Source: Paenibacillus sp. PL91 (GTDB taxonomy: Bacteria > Bacillota > Bacilli > Paenibacillales > Paenibacillaceae). Taken from it: a stretch of DNA of 64,000 bases. The notes beneath the pieces are model-generated. The model was not told where the DNA came from and did not search any database. It saw only the letters and a program-made list of their open reading frames with translations. Every line of letters begins with the position of its first letter. The first letter of the stretch is position 1. The translations under genes and the position numbers were made by a program. Location: the NCBI RefSeq assembly GCF_012935325.2, contig NZ_JABBYG020000005.1, positions 310,001 to 374,000 on the forward strand, given 5' to 3'. Shown in pieces: positions 45,639 to 54,955 of the stretch.

Positions 45639-46304
45639 TTAGACTAGCAAATACCACACACGAACCGCAGCATAGATCGTTAATTGCCCAGGCTCGATGG
45701 GCGTAACTATAGAATCGGATTGGAGAGCTCTCCTGAAGGGGATAGGTTCGGTGCCGCGTGGCAGCTCTTGAACTTTGCTGGGTAATGGGGCGATGGAGGC
45801 TCCGAGCGTATGCGAGATGGCAATAGCTTTAAGCTGGGCATTTTGGATGGCAAGCGACAATGCTTGATTTTCAAAACGTTGTTTTTGAACAATGGAAAAT
45901 TGAATGGACGACACCGTATTGGCGCCATGAGAAACGGCCGTATCCACAACATTTCCAGTCTGCTCTACCTCGTCAAGGGTGATTTGCAGCAGATGGGTTA
46001 CCTTGTAGCCCTTGAAAATTTGCTGGCCGTCTGGAAAATCATACTGGATTTCGATTCGATAATCGTTCGTTTGGATATTTTCACGGGGGATATTTAAATC
46101 TTGCAGTGCATGGATGATGTTCGTCACAGTTTGTGCGTTTTCGGATTGGACCGGCTGCAGAGCTATTCCTTCTGTAACGGCTCCAAGAATGATCAAGGCT
46201 CTATCTGGAGCAGCGGCAACTGTCCCTTCGCCTAAAACCTCAATGGTGGGCAGACTTTTGCATGGAGCGGGGGTAGCCGCATAATAAATGGGATTACCGT
46301 ACAT
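45639..46304 (-). CDS. SIMPL (DUF541) domain protein
   Basis: About 221 residues without a clear signal peptide. The core has the family pattern IEVLGEGTVAAAPDRALI at the N-terminus, IPRENIQTNDYRIEIQYDF in the middle and a variable C-terminus. Bacterial members such as BP26/OMP28 form channel-like oligomers in the envelope; the role here is unknown. The start is ATG 46304 because AAAGGAG sits seven bases before it; upstream in-frame Met codons cross a promoter-like region. Single gene. Confidence 0.86.
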   Translation of the reverse strand: MYGNPIYYAATPAPCKSLPTIEVLGEGTVAAAPDRALIILGAVTEGIALQPVQSENAQTVTNIIHALQDLNIPRENIQTNDYRIEIQYDFPDGQQIFKGYKVTHLLQITLDEVEQTGNVVDTAVSHGANTVSSIQFSIVQKQRFENQALSLAIQNAQLKAIAISHTLGASIAPLPSKVQELPRGTEPIPFRRALQSDSIVTPIEPGQLTIYAAVRVWYLLV

Positions 46305-46415
46305 CGCAGAGCTCCTTTCGTAAAAAGCGAGATAAACTAATGTATGGAGGAAAGCGCCCCAAAATTCTTGCATCCGCGTTTCTTCTTGCATGCGGCAGCA
46401 GCGGCAGAACATACA

Positions 46416-46456
46416 AAAATGGCGGGCAAGAGAAGATCTCTTGCACCGCCATTTAT
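46416..46456 (-). terminator. Terminator of the Gfo/Idh/MocA gene
   Basis: AAATGGCGG pairs with CCGCCATTT, extended by GCAAGAGA/CTCTTGC; on the minus strand TTTTTG follows. Confidence 0.85.
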
Positions 46457-47536
46457 TTAAGGCAATTCGATTGCAACTTCGCGCTTGCTGGCTGCAGAGC
46501 GGAGCACGCCGTCGATAATTGCCTGGTTATACAAAATCTCTGCGCCAGGGATAGGAGCAGGGCGATTGTCCGCAATAGCGGCAACAAAGTCCTTAACCTT
46601 CTCGTCGAACAGATTAAGGCCGTGCTGGATAACTGGAATGGTTGATTCTATATGCTGATCTACCACATCATGATAAAGCGTCATGCTGCCTACGCTGCCA
46701 TCCCATACGCCGCTCCATGGGCCGGTGCCTGCCGGCGTAACCTTAAGGCCGCCGTCTGTTCCGAGAAACATAGTCGCTCCAAGCGTATCCATATGCATAG
46801 CCCAGCTGATTTTGTAATTCAGCACGATGTCGCCTTCAAGGCGAACCATCGCTACGCCAAAGTCCTCCACGTCAAAATTGGCGGCTTCCCTATGATATTT
46901 CGGATTTGTTCCAAAATGATTGGAAGTGTAAGCCGATACAGTAAGCGGCTTCGGATAGCCAAGCGCATTTAGCGCCATATCAAGCGAATAGCAGCCGATA
47001 TCGGCCATAGCGCCAGCGCCAGCCAGCTCCTGCCGGATGAAGGTGCCCCCCGGCATGCCGCGGCGTCTGCCGCCGCCTGTCTCTACGAAATAAACGTTGC
47101 CTAGCTTGCCCGATTGCACGATTTCTTGGATTAACGACATGTTGGGGTCGTACCTAGGCTGGAAGCCTACTGTCAGCATTTTGCCGCTGCGCTCAGCCGC
47201 TTGAACCATGTCGATGGACTGCTGAAGCGTCACAGACATCGGCTTCTCGACCAGAACATGCTTGCCGGCGTTTAAAGCGTTTACGGAAGTCTCGTGGTGA
47301 GCGAAGTTAGGCGTACAGATGCTGACACCGTCAAGATCAAGCTCCAGCAGCTGTTTGTGATCCTCGAATGCAGCCGCATGGACAAGCCCTTCCTGCTCGA
47401 TAAAGGCTTGCGCTCTACCCGCCAAGCTATCCGCTACCGCCACAATTTCGACATGGGGTATTTTTTTATAGGCAGAAGCATGCGCTCTAGCAATGCCGCC
47501 GCTTCCTATTATTCCAATTCGTATCGTTCTCGCCAT
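46457..47536 (-). CDS. Gfo/Idh/MocA family oxidoreductase
   Basis: NAD(P)-dependent sugar or cyclitol dehydrogenase, 359 residues. The N-terminal Rossmann fold has GIIGSGGIARAH and the catalytic EKP motif at 97-99; GAMADIGCYSLDMAL supplies the usual D...Y/H region of the C-terminal substrate domain. The start follows AGAGGG. It is monocistronic with its own terminator, just downstream of an AraC gene fragment. The substrate is unknown. One of three members of this family within 7 kb. Confidence 0.92.
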   Translation of the reverse strand: MARTIRIGIIGSGGIARAHASAYKKIPHVEIVAVADSLAGRAQAFIEQEGLVHAAAFEDHKQLLELDLDGVSICTPNFAHHETSVNALNAGKHVLVEKPMSVTLQQSIDMVQAAERSGKMLTVGFQPRYDPNMSLIQEIVQSGKLGNVYFVETGGGRRRGMPGGTFIRQELAGAGAMADIGCYSLDMALNALGYPKPLTVSAYTSNHFGTNPKYHREAANFDVEDFGVAMVRLEGDIVLNYKISWAMHMDTLGATMFLGTDGGLKVTPAGTGPWSGVWDGSVGSMTLYHDVVDQHIESTIPVIQHGLNLFDEKVKDFVAAIADNRPAPIPGAEILYNQAIIDGVLRSAASKREVAIELP

Positions 47537-47639
47537 CGTTTTTCCCTCTTTTCATTGTCATGCCTTTACTTTAGCACAGCTCTACAAGCCGTGAAATTCC
47601 GAGAAAAGGACATCGTGACTACAAAATCGTGACATCGCC

Positions 47640-47940
47640 GCCATTGTAGCAAAAATCCAATTAGCTTCTGAAAACGCAATTGCTGCCGATGCGCTTCAAT
47701 GTTGTCGCGGCTCGTATTTCCGGCATACAGCTGGCTTAGTAGTTCAATCCATTACGAGAGCGGATAGACTCGAAGCATATTACGATTTGGGAACAGCGGC
47801 TTGTCATAGGGCCTTGGAATATCATTTTCCAAATGAATGGCGCGGAAAAAAGTTTGATAGTATTCCACATGGCTGTCATCCAAGCTCTCGCATTGATAGG
47901 CGAAGTCCGGTGACAACAGGAAAGAGCTGTATGAGAAGCC
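47640..47940 (-). pseudogene. Fragment of an AraC-family regulator gene
   Basis: On the minus strand from 47937 the frame reads SSFLLSPDFAYQCESLDD, SHVEYYQTFFRAIHLEND and LFPNRNMLRVYPLS, then a TAA at 47754-47752, then WIELLSQLYAGNTSRD and HRQQLRFQKLIGFLL. This is the cupin sensor and linker of an AraC regulator, lacking its start and its whole DNA-binding domain. It begins directly behind the stop of the intact AraC gene and in the same frame. A decayed paralogue is the likely explanation. Confidence 0.65.
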
Positions 47941-48846
47941 CTATAAAATCTTCGACAGCTTCCGGTATTCGCGGGGAGAGATTCCCTCATGGCGGCTGAA
48001 TATTCGGCTGAAATAGTGAATATCGGTATAGCCGATAAGGATGCCGACGTTCTCGATCGATTGATCCGACTCGCGAAGCAGCCTTCTCGCTTCGCGGTGA
48101 CGAATGGACTGCACAAATTCGCTCGGCGGCATGCCGGCGATTTGCTTGAACAGCTTGGCTGTATGGTCAATGCTCAAATTCATTTTTTCGGCGATTGCCT
48201 TGTTTGTCCAGCTGGCGGAAGGCTCGGCTTCAATTTGTTCCATCAATTCAGCAAGCTTCCCGCCATGCAAGGAGGCCTGCCCGGACGTCCGCGATAATGG
48301 CGACCGAAGCAAATGAGCAACAATTTGGAGCATCAATGCCCTGCAGACAAGCTCATATCCGAGCGGGCGCATCGTAAACTCGTGAACAAGCTGCTCCATG
48401 AGCTGGACGCATACGAGCGGGGGCGTATATACCGGATGTTCGGACAACGGCGCCAAACCCTCGATTCTAGGCTCTTGCGTAAATTTATTAGGCTGAACGG
48501 CCGCCTCGTTTACAACCATGTCGGCTTCCGTCTGAATGTCGAGCTCATCGAAAAAGTCAAAGTGAATGCCCAGAAATCGGGCGTCAGGGCTCGAAACGAC
48601 TTCGTTTTGGTGATAGACGCCGGATGGCAAAAAGACAAGCTGTCCAGCCTCAATCCTATAGCGCTGTCCACGCATAGTTGTAGCCGCTTCGCCTTGGCAT
48701 ACGTACAGCAGCTCAAAATCATAAAGTCTGCGTCTTGGAAGGACGCCGGTCGGCATGCGCTGGAACTGCGCGTAATGGACGCTTGGCGACCACTCTCGGA
48801 ACGTTGTCATACGAATGCTGGGATAGCGGGAATCGGGCTTCTCCAA
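47941..48846 (-). CDS. AraC family transcriptional regulator with cupin sensor domain
   Basis: About 301 residues. An N-terminal cupin (LLYVCQGEAATTMRG, AGQLVFLPSGVYHQNEV) binds a small ligand; the C-terminal double helix-turn-helix reads NKAIAEKMNLSIDHTAKLFKQI and NVGILIGYTDIHYFSRIFSRH. The start is best placed at TTG 48846, with AAAGGGG eight bases before; ATG 48864 has no ribosome site. It diverges from the isomerase/oxidoreductase operon at 49020. First of three similar divergons. Confidence 0.9.
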   Translation of the reverse strand: MEKPDSRYPSIRMTTFREWSPSVHYAQFQRMPTGVLPRRRLYDFELLYVCQGEAATTMRGQRYRIEAGQLVFLPSGVYHQNEVVSSPDARFLGIHFDFFDELDIQTEADMVVNEAAVQPNKFTQEPRIEGLAPLSEHPVYTPPLVCVQLMEQLVHEFTMRPLGYELVCRALMLQIVAHLLRSPLSRTSGQASLHGGKLAELMEQIEAEPSASWTNKAIAEKMNLSIDHTAKLFKQIAGMPPSEFVQSIRHREARRLLRESDQSIENVGILIGYTDIHYFSRIFSRHEGISPREYRKLSKIL

Positions 48847-48900
48847 GCGGCAGGCCCCTTTCATAGCATATTTGATAGAAAGAGAACGGAATCGTCCAAA

Positions 48901-48946
48901 TAATCGCTTTATTGGCTAAATATATTTTGTCGGTAATCGTTTATTA
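48901..48946. promoter_or_regulatory. Direct repeat in AraC divergon 1 spacer
   Basis: TAATCGCTTTATT (48901) and TAATCGTTTATT (48934) are spaced 33 bases apart, about three helical turns on the same face. They could be AraC half-sites. Their AAnCGnT core also resembles cre sites. Confidence 0.4.
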
Positions 48947-49019
48947 TATACGTATTATCACATGCACTAGCAAACCATTCAATATCTCGTAATAAGTTAA
49001 AAGCATAGGAGGCTTTCCA

Positions 49020-49868
49020 ATGAAAAAAGGGATCAATATTTGGTCGTTTAAAGGCGGCTCCACCATTGCCGATTGCATAACGACCGCCAAGAAAGCGGGC
49101 TTCGACGGGATTGAGCTGTCTTTAAACGAAACAGGCGAGCTAAGTCTGGCAGCAACGGACCATGAAATCCGCGATATTCAAAATCGGCTCGAGGAGGCGG
49201 AGCTTGAAATTGCGGGCCTCGCGACTGGATTGTATTGGTCATATCCGATGACAAGCGAAAGCGCGGCAACGCGGGAGAAAGCGATCGATGTATGCAAGAA
49301 GCAGCTGGAGCTCGCAGCGGCTCTAGGCGTCGATACGATTTTAGTTATTCCCGGCGCGGTTGGCGTAGATTTTATACCGGGTAGCGAGATTACCGATTAT
49401 GAATATGCGTATGACCGTGCGCTTGAATCGATTGGGAAGCTGGTGCCTTTTGCAGAGAGTGCGGGGGTGTCCATCGGCATTGAGAACGTATGGAACAAAT
49501 TTTTGCTGTCGCCGCTGGAGCTTCGTTCATTCGTAGATGCTCATGGCTCCGCTTTTGTCGGTTCCTACTTTGACGTAGGCAATGCACTGCAGAATGGTTA
49601 TCCGGAGCAGTGGATTCGGATTTTGGGCCACCGCATCAAAAAGGTGCATTTTAAAGATTACCGTCGCCAAGCAGGCGGCTTGCACGGCTTTGTTGATCTG
49701 CTGGCAGGAGACGTAGACTATCCGGCCGTTATGGCGGCGCTTCGTGCGATTGGCTACAGCAATTACGTAACAGGTGAAATGATTCCGCCGTACAATCATC
49801 ATTCAGAGCAGATCATATTCAACACTTCTAAAGCGATGGATGCGATACTGGGCCGTCAAAACGCATAA
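49020..49868 (+). CDS. Sugar phosphate isomerase/epimerase family TIM-barrel protein
   Basis: Xylose-isomerase-like TIM barrel (AP_endonuc_2 family), 282 residues. Typical metal-binding region blocks are GFDGIELSLNE, GVSIGIENVWNKFLLSP, SYFDVGNALQNGYP, KKVHFKDYRR and VTGEMIPPY. Such enzymes interconvert keto/aldo forms or epimers of sugars and inositols. The start ATG 49020 follows GGAGG. The next gene, an oxidoreductase, begins 26 bases later, so the two act in one pathway. Exact substrate unknown. Confidence 0.92.
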   Translation: MKKGINIWSFKGGSTIADCITTAKKAGFDGIELSLNETGELSLAATDHEIRDIQNRLEEAELEIAGLATGLYWSYPMTSESAATREKAIDVCKKQLELAAALGVDTILVIPGAVGVDFIPGSEITDYEYAYDRALESIGKLVPFAESAGVSIGIENVWNKFLLSPLELRSFVDAHGSAFVGSYFDVGNALQNGYPEQWIRILGHRIKKVHFKDYRRQAGGLHGFVDLLAGDVDYPAVMAALRAIGYSNYVTGEMIPPYNHHSEQIIFNTSKAMDAILGRQNA

Positions 49869-49894
49869 TTCATAATCGACAGGGAGGTAATGAC

Positions 49895-50905
49895 ATGTTA
49901 AAGGTTGGCTTAATCGGTTTTGGTTTTATGGGACGCATGCACTTTGACAATTATGTTCGACTTGCTGCCGAAGGAGCACCGTTGCAGCTCGTTGCAATCT
50001 GCGATCTGCTGATCGAGGAGCTTAAGGAGGGCAAGGCATCAGGCAATATCGCAACGGAGCAGGATGTTTACGATCTTACTCCCTACAACTTGTACGATAA
50101 TATTGCTGCGATGCTGGAGAATGAGGAACTTGATGTCGTGGATATTACTTTGCCAACCTATTTGCATGCTGATCTAGCCTGCTCGCTGCTTGAGAGAGGG
50201 CTGCATGTCCTTTGCGAGAAGCCGGTTGCATCTAGTTCAGAGGACGGCTGGCGGATGGCGAATACGGCAAAGCGTACGGGGAAAACATTGATGATCGGCC
50301 AATGCCTGCGATTCTGGCCAGCCTATGAATATTTGAAGGCTAGCGTAGAGGATAAACGTTTCGGAGCCGTCACCAGCGGTTATTTCTTCCGGGGCTCTGG
50401 TGCGCCGAAGGGCTGGTTCCTCGAAGGTGACAAAAGCGGAGGCTGTCTGCTCGACATGCATATTCATGATGCGGATATGGTGCACTGGCTGTTCGGCAAG
50501 CCGGAGAAGGTATCGACGATTGCGCGCAATGTCATTCCGGGAAGCGGCTATGACGTGGTGTCCACGAATTATATTTATCCCGACGGCAAGGTGCTGAATG
50601 CGCAAGCGGACTGGACGCTGGAGGGAGATTTTGGCTTCGCGATGACGTATCGGGTTAATTTTGAAGGCGGCAATATTGTCTTTGAAAATGGCCAAGTGAA
50701 GGTGAATCCGAACAAGGAACCAGGCTTTATCGCCGAATTGTCAGAGGATATGGGCTATTACCGCCAAATCAAATATTTTATTGAATCGGTTGAAGCAGGG
50801 ACGCCCGTATCGATCTGCTTGCCGGAAAGCGCGGTAGGCACGCTTGAAATAATTGAAGCGGAGATGCGCTCGGCTGATGAAGGCGGCACATTGATCCAAC
50901 TATAA
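49895..50905 (+). CDS. Gfo/Idh/MocA family oxidoreductase
   Basis: 336 residues. The Rossmann motif is GLIGFGFMGRMH, the catalytic EKP at 108-110, and LLDMHIHDADMVHWLFG provides the D...H pair of the substrate site. GRMHFDNY suggests the inositol/sugar dehydrogenase-like branch. The start ATG 49895 follows GGGAGG. It is second in the operon with the TIM-barrel isomerase, under the divergent AraC regulator, and followed by a terminator. Probably oxidises a sugar or cyclitol, or reduces the keto form made by its partner. Confidence 0.92.
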   Translation: MLKVGLIGFGFMGRMHFDNYVRLAAEGAPLQLVAICDLLIEELKEGKASGNIATEQDVYDLTPYNLYDNIAAMLENEELDVVDITLPTYLHADLACSLLERGLHVLCEKPVASSSEDGWRMANTAKRTGKTLMIGQCLRFWPAYEYLKASVEDKRFGAVTSGYFFRGSGAPKGWFLEGDKSGGCLLDMHIHDADMVHWLFGKPEKVSTIARNVIPGSGYDVVSTNYIYPDGKVLNAQADWTLEGDFGFAMTYRVNFEGGNIVFENGQVKVNPNKEPGFIAELSEDMGYYRQIKYFIESVEAGTPVSICLPESAVGTLEIIEAEMRSADEGGTLIQL

Positions 50906-50940
50906 GAAGCTGCGCCCACCAGTGGCGCAGCTTCTTTATT
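50904..50940. terminator. Bidirectional terminator between divergons 1 and 2
   Basis: AGAAGCTGCGCC pairs with GGCGCAGCTTCT, followed by TTATTTTAT. Confidence 0.87.
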
Positions 50941-51777
50941 TTATACCCCATATAGCTGACGATACACGGTTGGCGTCATGCCCTCATGCTCCATAAACCG
51001 TTTGTTGAAATAGCTGACGCTAGGATAGCCGGCATCGCCGGCAATTTGGCCGATGTTGATCTCTTTGCGCTCAAGCAGCCATTGCTTCGCCATTTGAAGG
51101 CGGCAACGCGTAATAAAGTCCATAGGCGTCATTTCCATAACGCTGCGGAACAGCTTGCAGAAATAATAGGGGGATACGCCGGCATGCTCGGCCCAATGCT
51201 CCAGCACAAAGGGCAGCGTCGCCTCCTGCTGCATGAGCGGAAGCAGCTCCAAGATGCGGTTGCCGGATGTGCTCGCTTTGCTGCCCGAAATCGGGACAGC
51301 CTGCTCCACAAACACGGCGAGGATCGCATAGGTCAGGGCAGACAGCTTGGTCGGATGGAGCATGCGGTGCGTCTCGGCTTCGGCTAGCAGTTCCTCGTGC
51401 ACCTGCTCCCAAGCGGCAGGCTGGCGTATCGTCCAAAGCTGGCTTTTGTGAAAGCCTCGTTCGATCATATAATCCTGCAGTCCGGTACCATAGAAATGTA
51501 CCCAGCGAATGTCCCACGGATCATCCTTGCTGCTGTAGTAATGCTGCCGCTGCAGCGGAAAGTAAAGCACGGCCTCCCCCGCCTCAAGCGTATGCACTTT
51601 GCCGTCCCATTCCACATACCCTTTGCCGGATACGACGTAATGAATATTAAAGTTGTTTAACGAGCCGGCTTTTCGCATCGAGTAATGCTCGGGGTGATCC
51701 CAGTAGTGGCCGACTGATTCAGGGAAACAAAAGAACGGATTCTGCGGTAGCGTTAGCAGAAGGGTTTGCCTTTGCAT
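50941..51777 (-). CDS. AraC family transcriptional regulator with cupin sensor domain
   Basis: About 278 residues. The cupin part contains YVVSGKGYVEWDGKVHTLEAGE and WDIRWVHFYGTG; the DNA-binding part contains LEHWAEHAGVSPYYFCKLFR and IGQIAGDAGYPSVSYFNKRF. The start is ATG 51777, with GAGGTG six bases before it. It diverges from the Gfo/AKR operon at 51996, the second divergon of the series. The effector is probably a sugar. Confidence 0.92.
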   Translation of the reverse strand: MQRQTLLLTLPQNPFFCFPESVGHYWDHPEHYSMRKAGSLNNFNIHYVVSGKGYVEWDGKVHTLEAGEAVLYFPLQRQHYYSSKDDPWDIRWVHFYGTGLQDYMIERGFHKSQLWTIRQPAAWEQVHEELLAEAETHRMLHPTKLSALTYAILAVFVEQAVPISGSKASTSGNRILELLPLMQQEATLPFVLEHWAEHAGVSPYYFCKLFRSVMEMTPMDFITRCRLQMAKQWLLERKEINIGQIAGDAGYPSVSYFNKRFMEHEGMTPTVYRQLYGV

Positions 51778-51995
51778 ATGTTTCACCTCAATGACAATAT
51801 TGTTATAGCTCATAGCAAAATAATATCATTTTATTTTTGAATGTTCTACTTTAAACTAGAGGAAAGCATAAGTTAACCGTTCCATTTCCACTTTATTTAG
51901 AAGCGTTTAATGAGCTGCAATGAAATCTAACGGTATGACTAACTATGCTTACAATCACAATATAATAATAAAATAATTGCTGAGGTGACGCTAGG

Positions 51996-52997
51996 ATGAA
52001 GACGGATAAGCTGAAATGGGGCATTTTGGGCTGCGCTGGAATTGCCAAGAGAGCGGTTATTCCTGGCCTTAAACGCTCTGAATTAAACGAGGTGGCTGCT
52101 ATTGCGAGCCGCAGCGGGGACAATGCCAAGAAAACGGCGGAAGAGCTGGAAATACCGACAGCTTATGGCAGCTATGAAGAGTTGCTGGCTGATCCCTCCA
52201 TTGATGTCGTGTACATTCCGCTCCCAAATCATTTGCACCGGGAATGGACGATTCGGGCTGCGGAGGCGGGCAAGCATATTTTATGCGAGAAGCCGCTTGC
52301 ATTGACGGAGAAGGAAGCGGCAGAGATGGCGGAAGCGGCTGCGAAGGCTGGGGTGCTTTTGTCTGAAGCCTTCATGTATCGATACCATCCAAGGTATGAC
52401 ATGATCAAGAAGCTGATCGACGCGGGAGAAATCGGTGACGTTCGCGGCATTCGCAGCGCATTCACCTTCAATAACGCAGGGCATAAGGAAAATGTGAGAT
52501 ACCGCAAGGAATGGGGCGGCGGCTCGATCTATGATGTCGGCTGCTATCCGATCAATGCGGCACGACTGCTGCTTGGCAAGGAGCCTGAAGCGGTGACGGT
52601 ACAAGCTTTATTTTCGCCGGAGCATGATCATGTCGATATGATGGCATCCGGATTGATAGAGTTCGAAGGATCGGTGTCGCTGACGTTCGATTGCGGCATG
52701 TGGGCGGCTTTCCGCAACCCGCTGGAGGTGCTTGGCACGGAGGGCATCATAGAAGTTCCATCCGCCTTCGTAACCGGAGAGCCGGGCAGCGGCAATTTCT
52801 TCGTAACTGCAAAAGGCGAACGCCGCGAGGTCGAGGTGCCGCATGTGAACGCATACACCGCACAGGCCGACCATTTGGCTCAGGCTATACGGGGCGGAAC
52901 GCAGCTGCAATTCGGCGGCGCTGATGCTATAAGCAATATGAAGGTCGTTGACGCTTGCTTGCTTTCGGCTCATGAGCGTACACGTGTCATCATTTAA
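51996..52997 (+). CDS. Gfo/Idh/MocA oxidoreductase, dihydrodiol/xylose dehydrogenase-like
   Basis: 333 residues with WGILGCAGIAKRAVIPG as dinucleotide site, LCEKPLALT with the catalytic EKP at 98-100, then EAFMYRYHPRYD and GGGSIYDVGCYPINA. These last two blocks are characteristic of the branch containing NADP-dependent D-xylose dehydrogenases and dimeric dihydrodiol dehydrogenases. The start follows GAGGTG. It shares an operon with an aldo/keto reductase 30 bases downstream. Real substrate unknown. Confidence 0.93.
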   Translation: MKTDKLKWGILGCAGIAKRAVIPGLKRSELNEVAAIASRSGDNAKKTAEELEIPTAYGSYEELLADPSIDVVYIPLPNHLHREWTIRAAEAGKHILCEKPLALTEKEAAEMAEAAAKAGVLLSEAFMYRYHPRYDMIKKLIDAGEIGDVRGIRSAFTFNNAGHKENVRYRKEWGGGSIYDVGCYPINAARLLLGKEPEAVTVQALFSPEHDHVDMMASGLIEFEGSVSLTFDCGMWAAFRNPLEVLGTEGIIEVPSAFVTGEPGSGNFFVTAKGERREVEVPHVNAYTAQADHLAQAIRGGTQLQFGGADAISNMKVVDACLLSAHERTRVII

Positions 52998-53027
52998 CGA
53001 TACAACATTCTAAGGAGGTAAGGATTA

Positions 53028-53966
53028 ATGGAATTTATTCAAATACAGGGATCGCCAAAGCCGGTATCGCGCTTAATGAAGGGCTCGGATTACTTTTATC
53101 ATGATGCTTACGAGAAAGCGTCAACGAATTTGGATGCTTTTCTAGCCATTGGAGGCAATTCGATCGATACGGCGCATATTTATTGCGGCGGCCAAAGCGA
53201 GGAAGTCATTGGCCGTTACATGCAGGAGCGGGGCAACCGCGAGCAAATCGTCATTTTGACAAAAGGCGCGCATCATAATCAAGACGGCCCGCGGGTGAGC
53301 AGAGAAGCGATACGCCAGGATTTGGCTGACAGCCTTAAGCGTCTGCAAACCGATTATATTGACCTTTACGCGCTGCATCGTGATGATCCTTCCGTTCCTG
53401 CGGGAGAGGTTATCGAGATTCTTAACGAGCATGTGCAATCAGGCGCTGTAAGGGCGATCGGCGTATCGAACTGGACCTGGCAGCGGATTCAGGAAGCGAA
53501 TGAATATGCAGCAGCAAAAGGACTCGTAGGATTCTCATTCAGCAGTCCGAACCTTAGTCTAGCCAAAGCGAACGAGCCGTTCTGGGCAGGCTGTGTGTCT
53601 GCCGATGAGGAGACCTGCGCTTGGCATGAGAAGGAGCAGTTCCCGCTGCTGTCATGGTCGTCGCAAGCAAGGGGCTTCTTTACAGGCAGATTCTCGCCTG
53701 AGGTACGCGACAACGCCGATCTGGTGCGCGTATTTTATAGCGACGACAATTGGGAGCGCCTTGAGCGCGCGAAGCAGCTGGCAGCAGAGAAGAACGTCAG
53801 CGCGATTCAAATCGCGCTTGCATATGTGCTCAATCAGCCGTTTCCGACCTGTGCTTTAATTGGCGCGCAATCAGCGGAAGAGCTTCATTCCTGTGATGCT
53901 GGCTCTCTTATTCAGCTGACCAAGGAAGAGATGGACTGGCTCGATCTAGCAACGCAGAAGGTGTAA
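53028..53966 (+). CDS. Aldo/keto reductase
   Basis: NADPH-dependent carbonyl reductase-like barrel, 312 residues. The catalytic tetrad is visible: D47 in NSIDTAHIY, Y52 in the same block, K79 in ILTKGAHH and H117 in YALHRDD. RAIGVSNWTWQRI, LSWSSQARGFFTGRF and the late IQIALAYVLNQP cofactor region are family-typical. The start follows AGGAGGT. Together with the upstream Gfo/Idh/MocA enzyme it would allow oxidation and reduction at two positions of one sugar; this is inference. Confidence 0.93.
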   Translation: MEFIQIQGSPKPVSRLMKGSDYFYHDAYEKASTNLDAFLAIGGNSIDTAHIYCGGQSEEVIGRYMQERGNREQIVILTKGAHHNQDGPRVSREAIRQDLADSLKRLQTDYIDLYALHRDDPSVPAGEVIEILNEHVQSGAVRAIGVSNWTWQRIQEANEYAAAKGLVGFSFSSPNLSLAKANEPFWAGCVSADEETCAWHEKEQFPLLSWSSQARGFFTGRFSPEVRDNADLVRVFYSDDNWERLERAKQLAAEKNVSAIQIALAYVLNQPFPTCALIGAQSAEELHSCDAGSLIQLTKEEMDWLDLATQKV

Positions 53967-54000
53967 TAAGACGGCAGACAATGAAATCGTAAATGATAGA

Positions 54001-54037
54001 GGACAAAGCTACTCCTTGTGAGCAGCTTTGTCCTTTT
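54001..54037. terminator. Bidirectional terminator between divergons 2 and 3
   Basis: GGACAAAGCT pairs with AGCTTTGTCC and is followed by TTTTT. It overlaps the 3' end of the AraC gene on the minus strand. Confidence 0.8.
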
Positions 54038-54821
54038 TGTACGTTCTTGGACTAATGCCATACGTTTTGCGAAATAAAGCGGCAAAGTGATTGTAGTTGT
54101 AGAAGCCGACATCGAGCGAGGCTTCCGTGGCTGTCCGGCCCATGTGCTCCATTAGCAATGCGGCCTGCTGCAGCCGGAGCCTGTTCAGATGATCCAGCAC
54201 GCTTGCCCCCGTTTCCTGTTTGAAGAGATGGGATAGTCTAGAGACGGAGAGGCCAACTGATTTGGCTAAATCGTCGATTCGGACTGATTGCTGCATGTTG
54301 CGGGATAAATATTGCAGCGCGAGCTCGATGCGCGGGTCAAGCCGCCGCTCCAGCAGCTGCGCAGAAAGCAGGATCACCTCGCGCAAACTATTCTCGCAAA
54401 GCATATGCCAGAAGCTTGCCCGCTCGCGGGAATCGTTCAAAATATGATGGAAGGTTTGCTGCACCCTGCTTTGCATATTGCCATCGGGAACGGTAGCGAC
54501 GATGCATTCCTCATTAGGCAGGTAGTCGATTTCAGGTAGTTTTTGAAAATGCGCCCAATAGAAAACCCAGCGGCTGCCTGACACGGTTCCATATTCATGG
54601 GGAATGCCGGAGCGAAGCAGGCCGATTTGTCCGCTGCGACAGCGCTTTTCTCCGTGGGGCGTGCGCAAGTAGCCTTCACCCTCCAGCGTATAAAAGATGA
54701 GCCAATCGCTCATCCCGCTAGGCCTTCGATACCGATAGGAGTCTGATTCATAAAAGAGACCGCTTAACAAGGCTCCCCCATTTGTCTCATCAATGGTTTC
54801 GATTCCGTTATTACGAACCAT
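54009..54821 (-). CDS. AraC family transcriptional regulator with cupin sensor domain
   Basis: 270 residues. The sensor part contains LIFYTLEGEGYLRTPHGEK and GQIGLLRSGIPHEYGT; the DNA-binding part contains IDDLAKSVGLSVSRLSHLFKQE and EASLDVGFYNYNHFAALFRK. GGAGGAGG sits before ATG 54821. It diverges from the PhyH/isomerase operon at 54956. Third regulator of the series; the three are clearly different proteins rather than recent copies. Confidence 0.93.
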   Translation of the reverse strand: MVRNNGIETIDETNGGALLSGLFYESDSYRYRRPSGMSDWLIFYTLEGEGYLRTPHGEKRCRSGQIGLLRSGIPHEYGTVSGSRWVFYWAHFQKLPEIDYLPNEECIVATVPDGNMQSRVQQTFHHILNDSRERASFWHMLCENSLREVILLSAQLLERRLDPRIELALQYLSRNMQQSVRIDDLAKSVGLSVSRLSHLFKQETGASVLDHLNRLRLQQAALLMEHMGRTATEASLDVGFYNYNHFAALFRKTYGISPRTYKKDKAAHKE

Positions 54822-54955
54822 ATCCGTCTCCTCCTCCGATTATAAAATAGCAGAATACTAATAGTTTTTAGCAGTAATCATTCTTCCTTAAAAATAACGA
54901 AAGCTCTATGATTATGTCAAGAGCAAGGAATAAATCAGTGAAGGAGAGATAGGCG

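Noticed and set aside
47736-48170. 144-codon minus-strand frame overlapping AraC and the AraC fragment
   Set aside because: It is in a different frame from both the intact AraC gene and the recognisable fragment, and its translation resembles nothing known to me.
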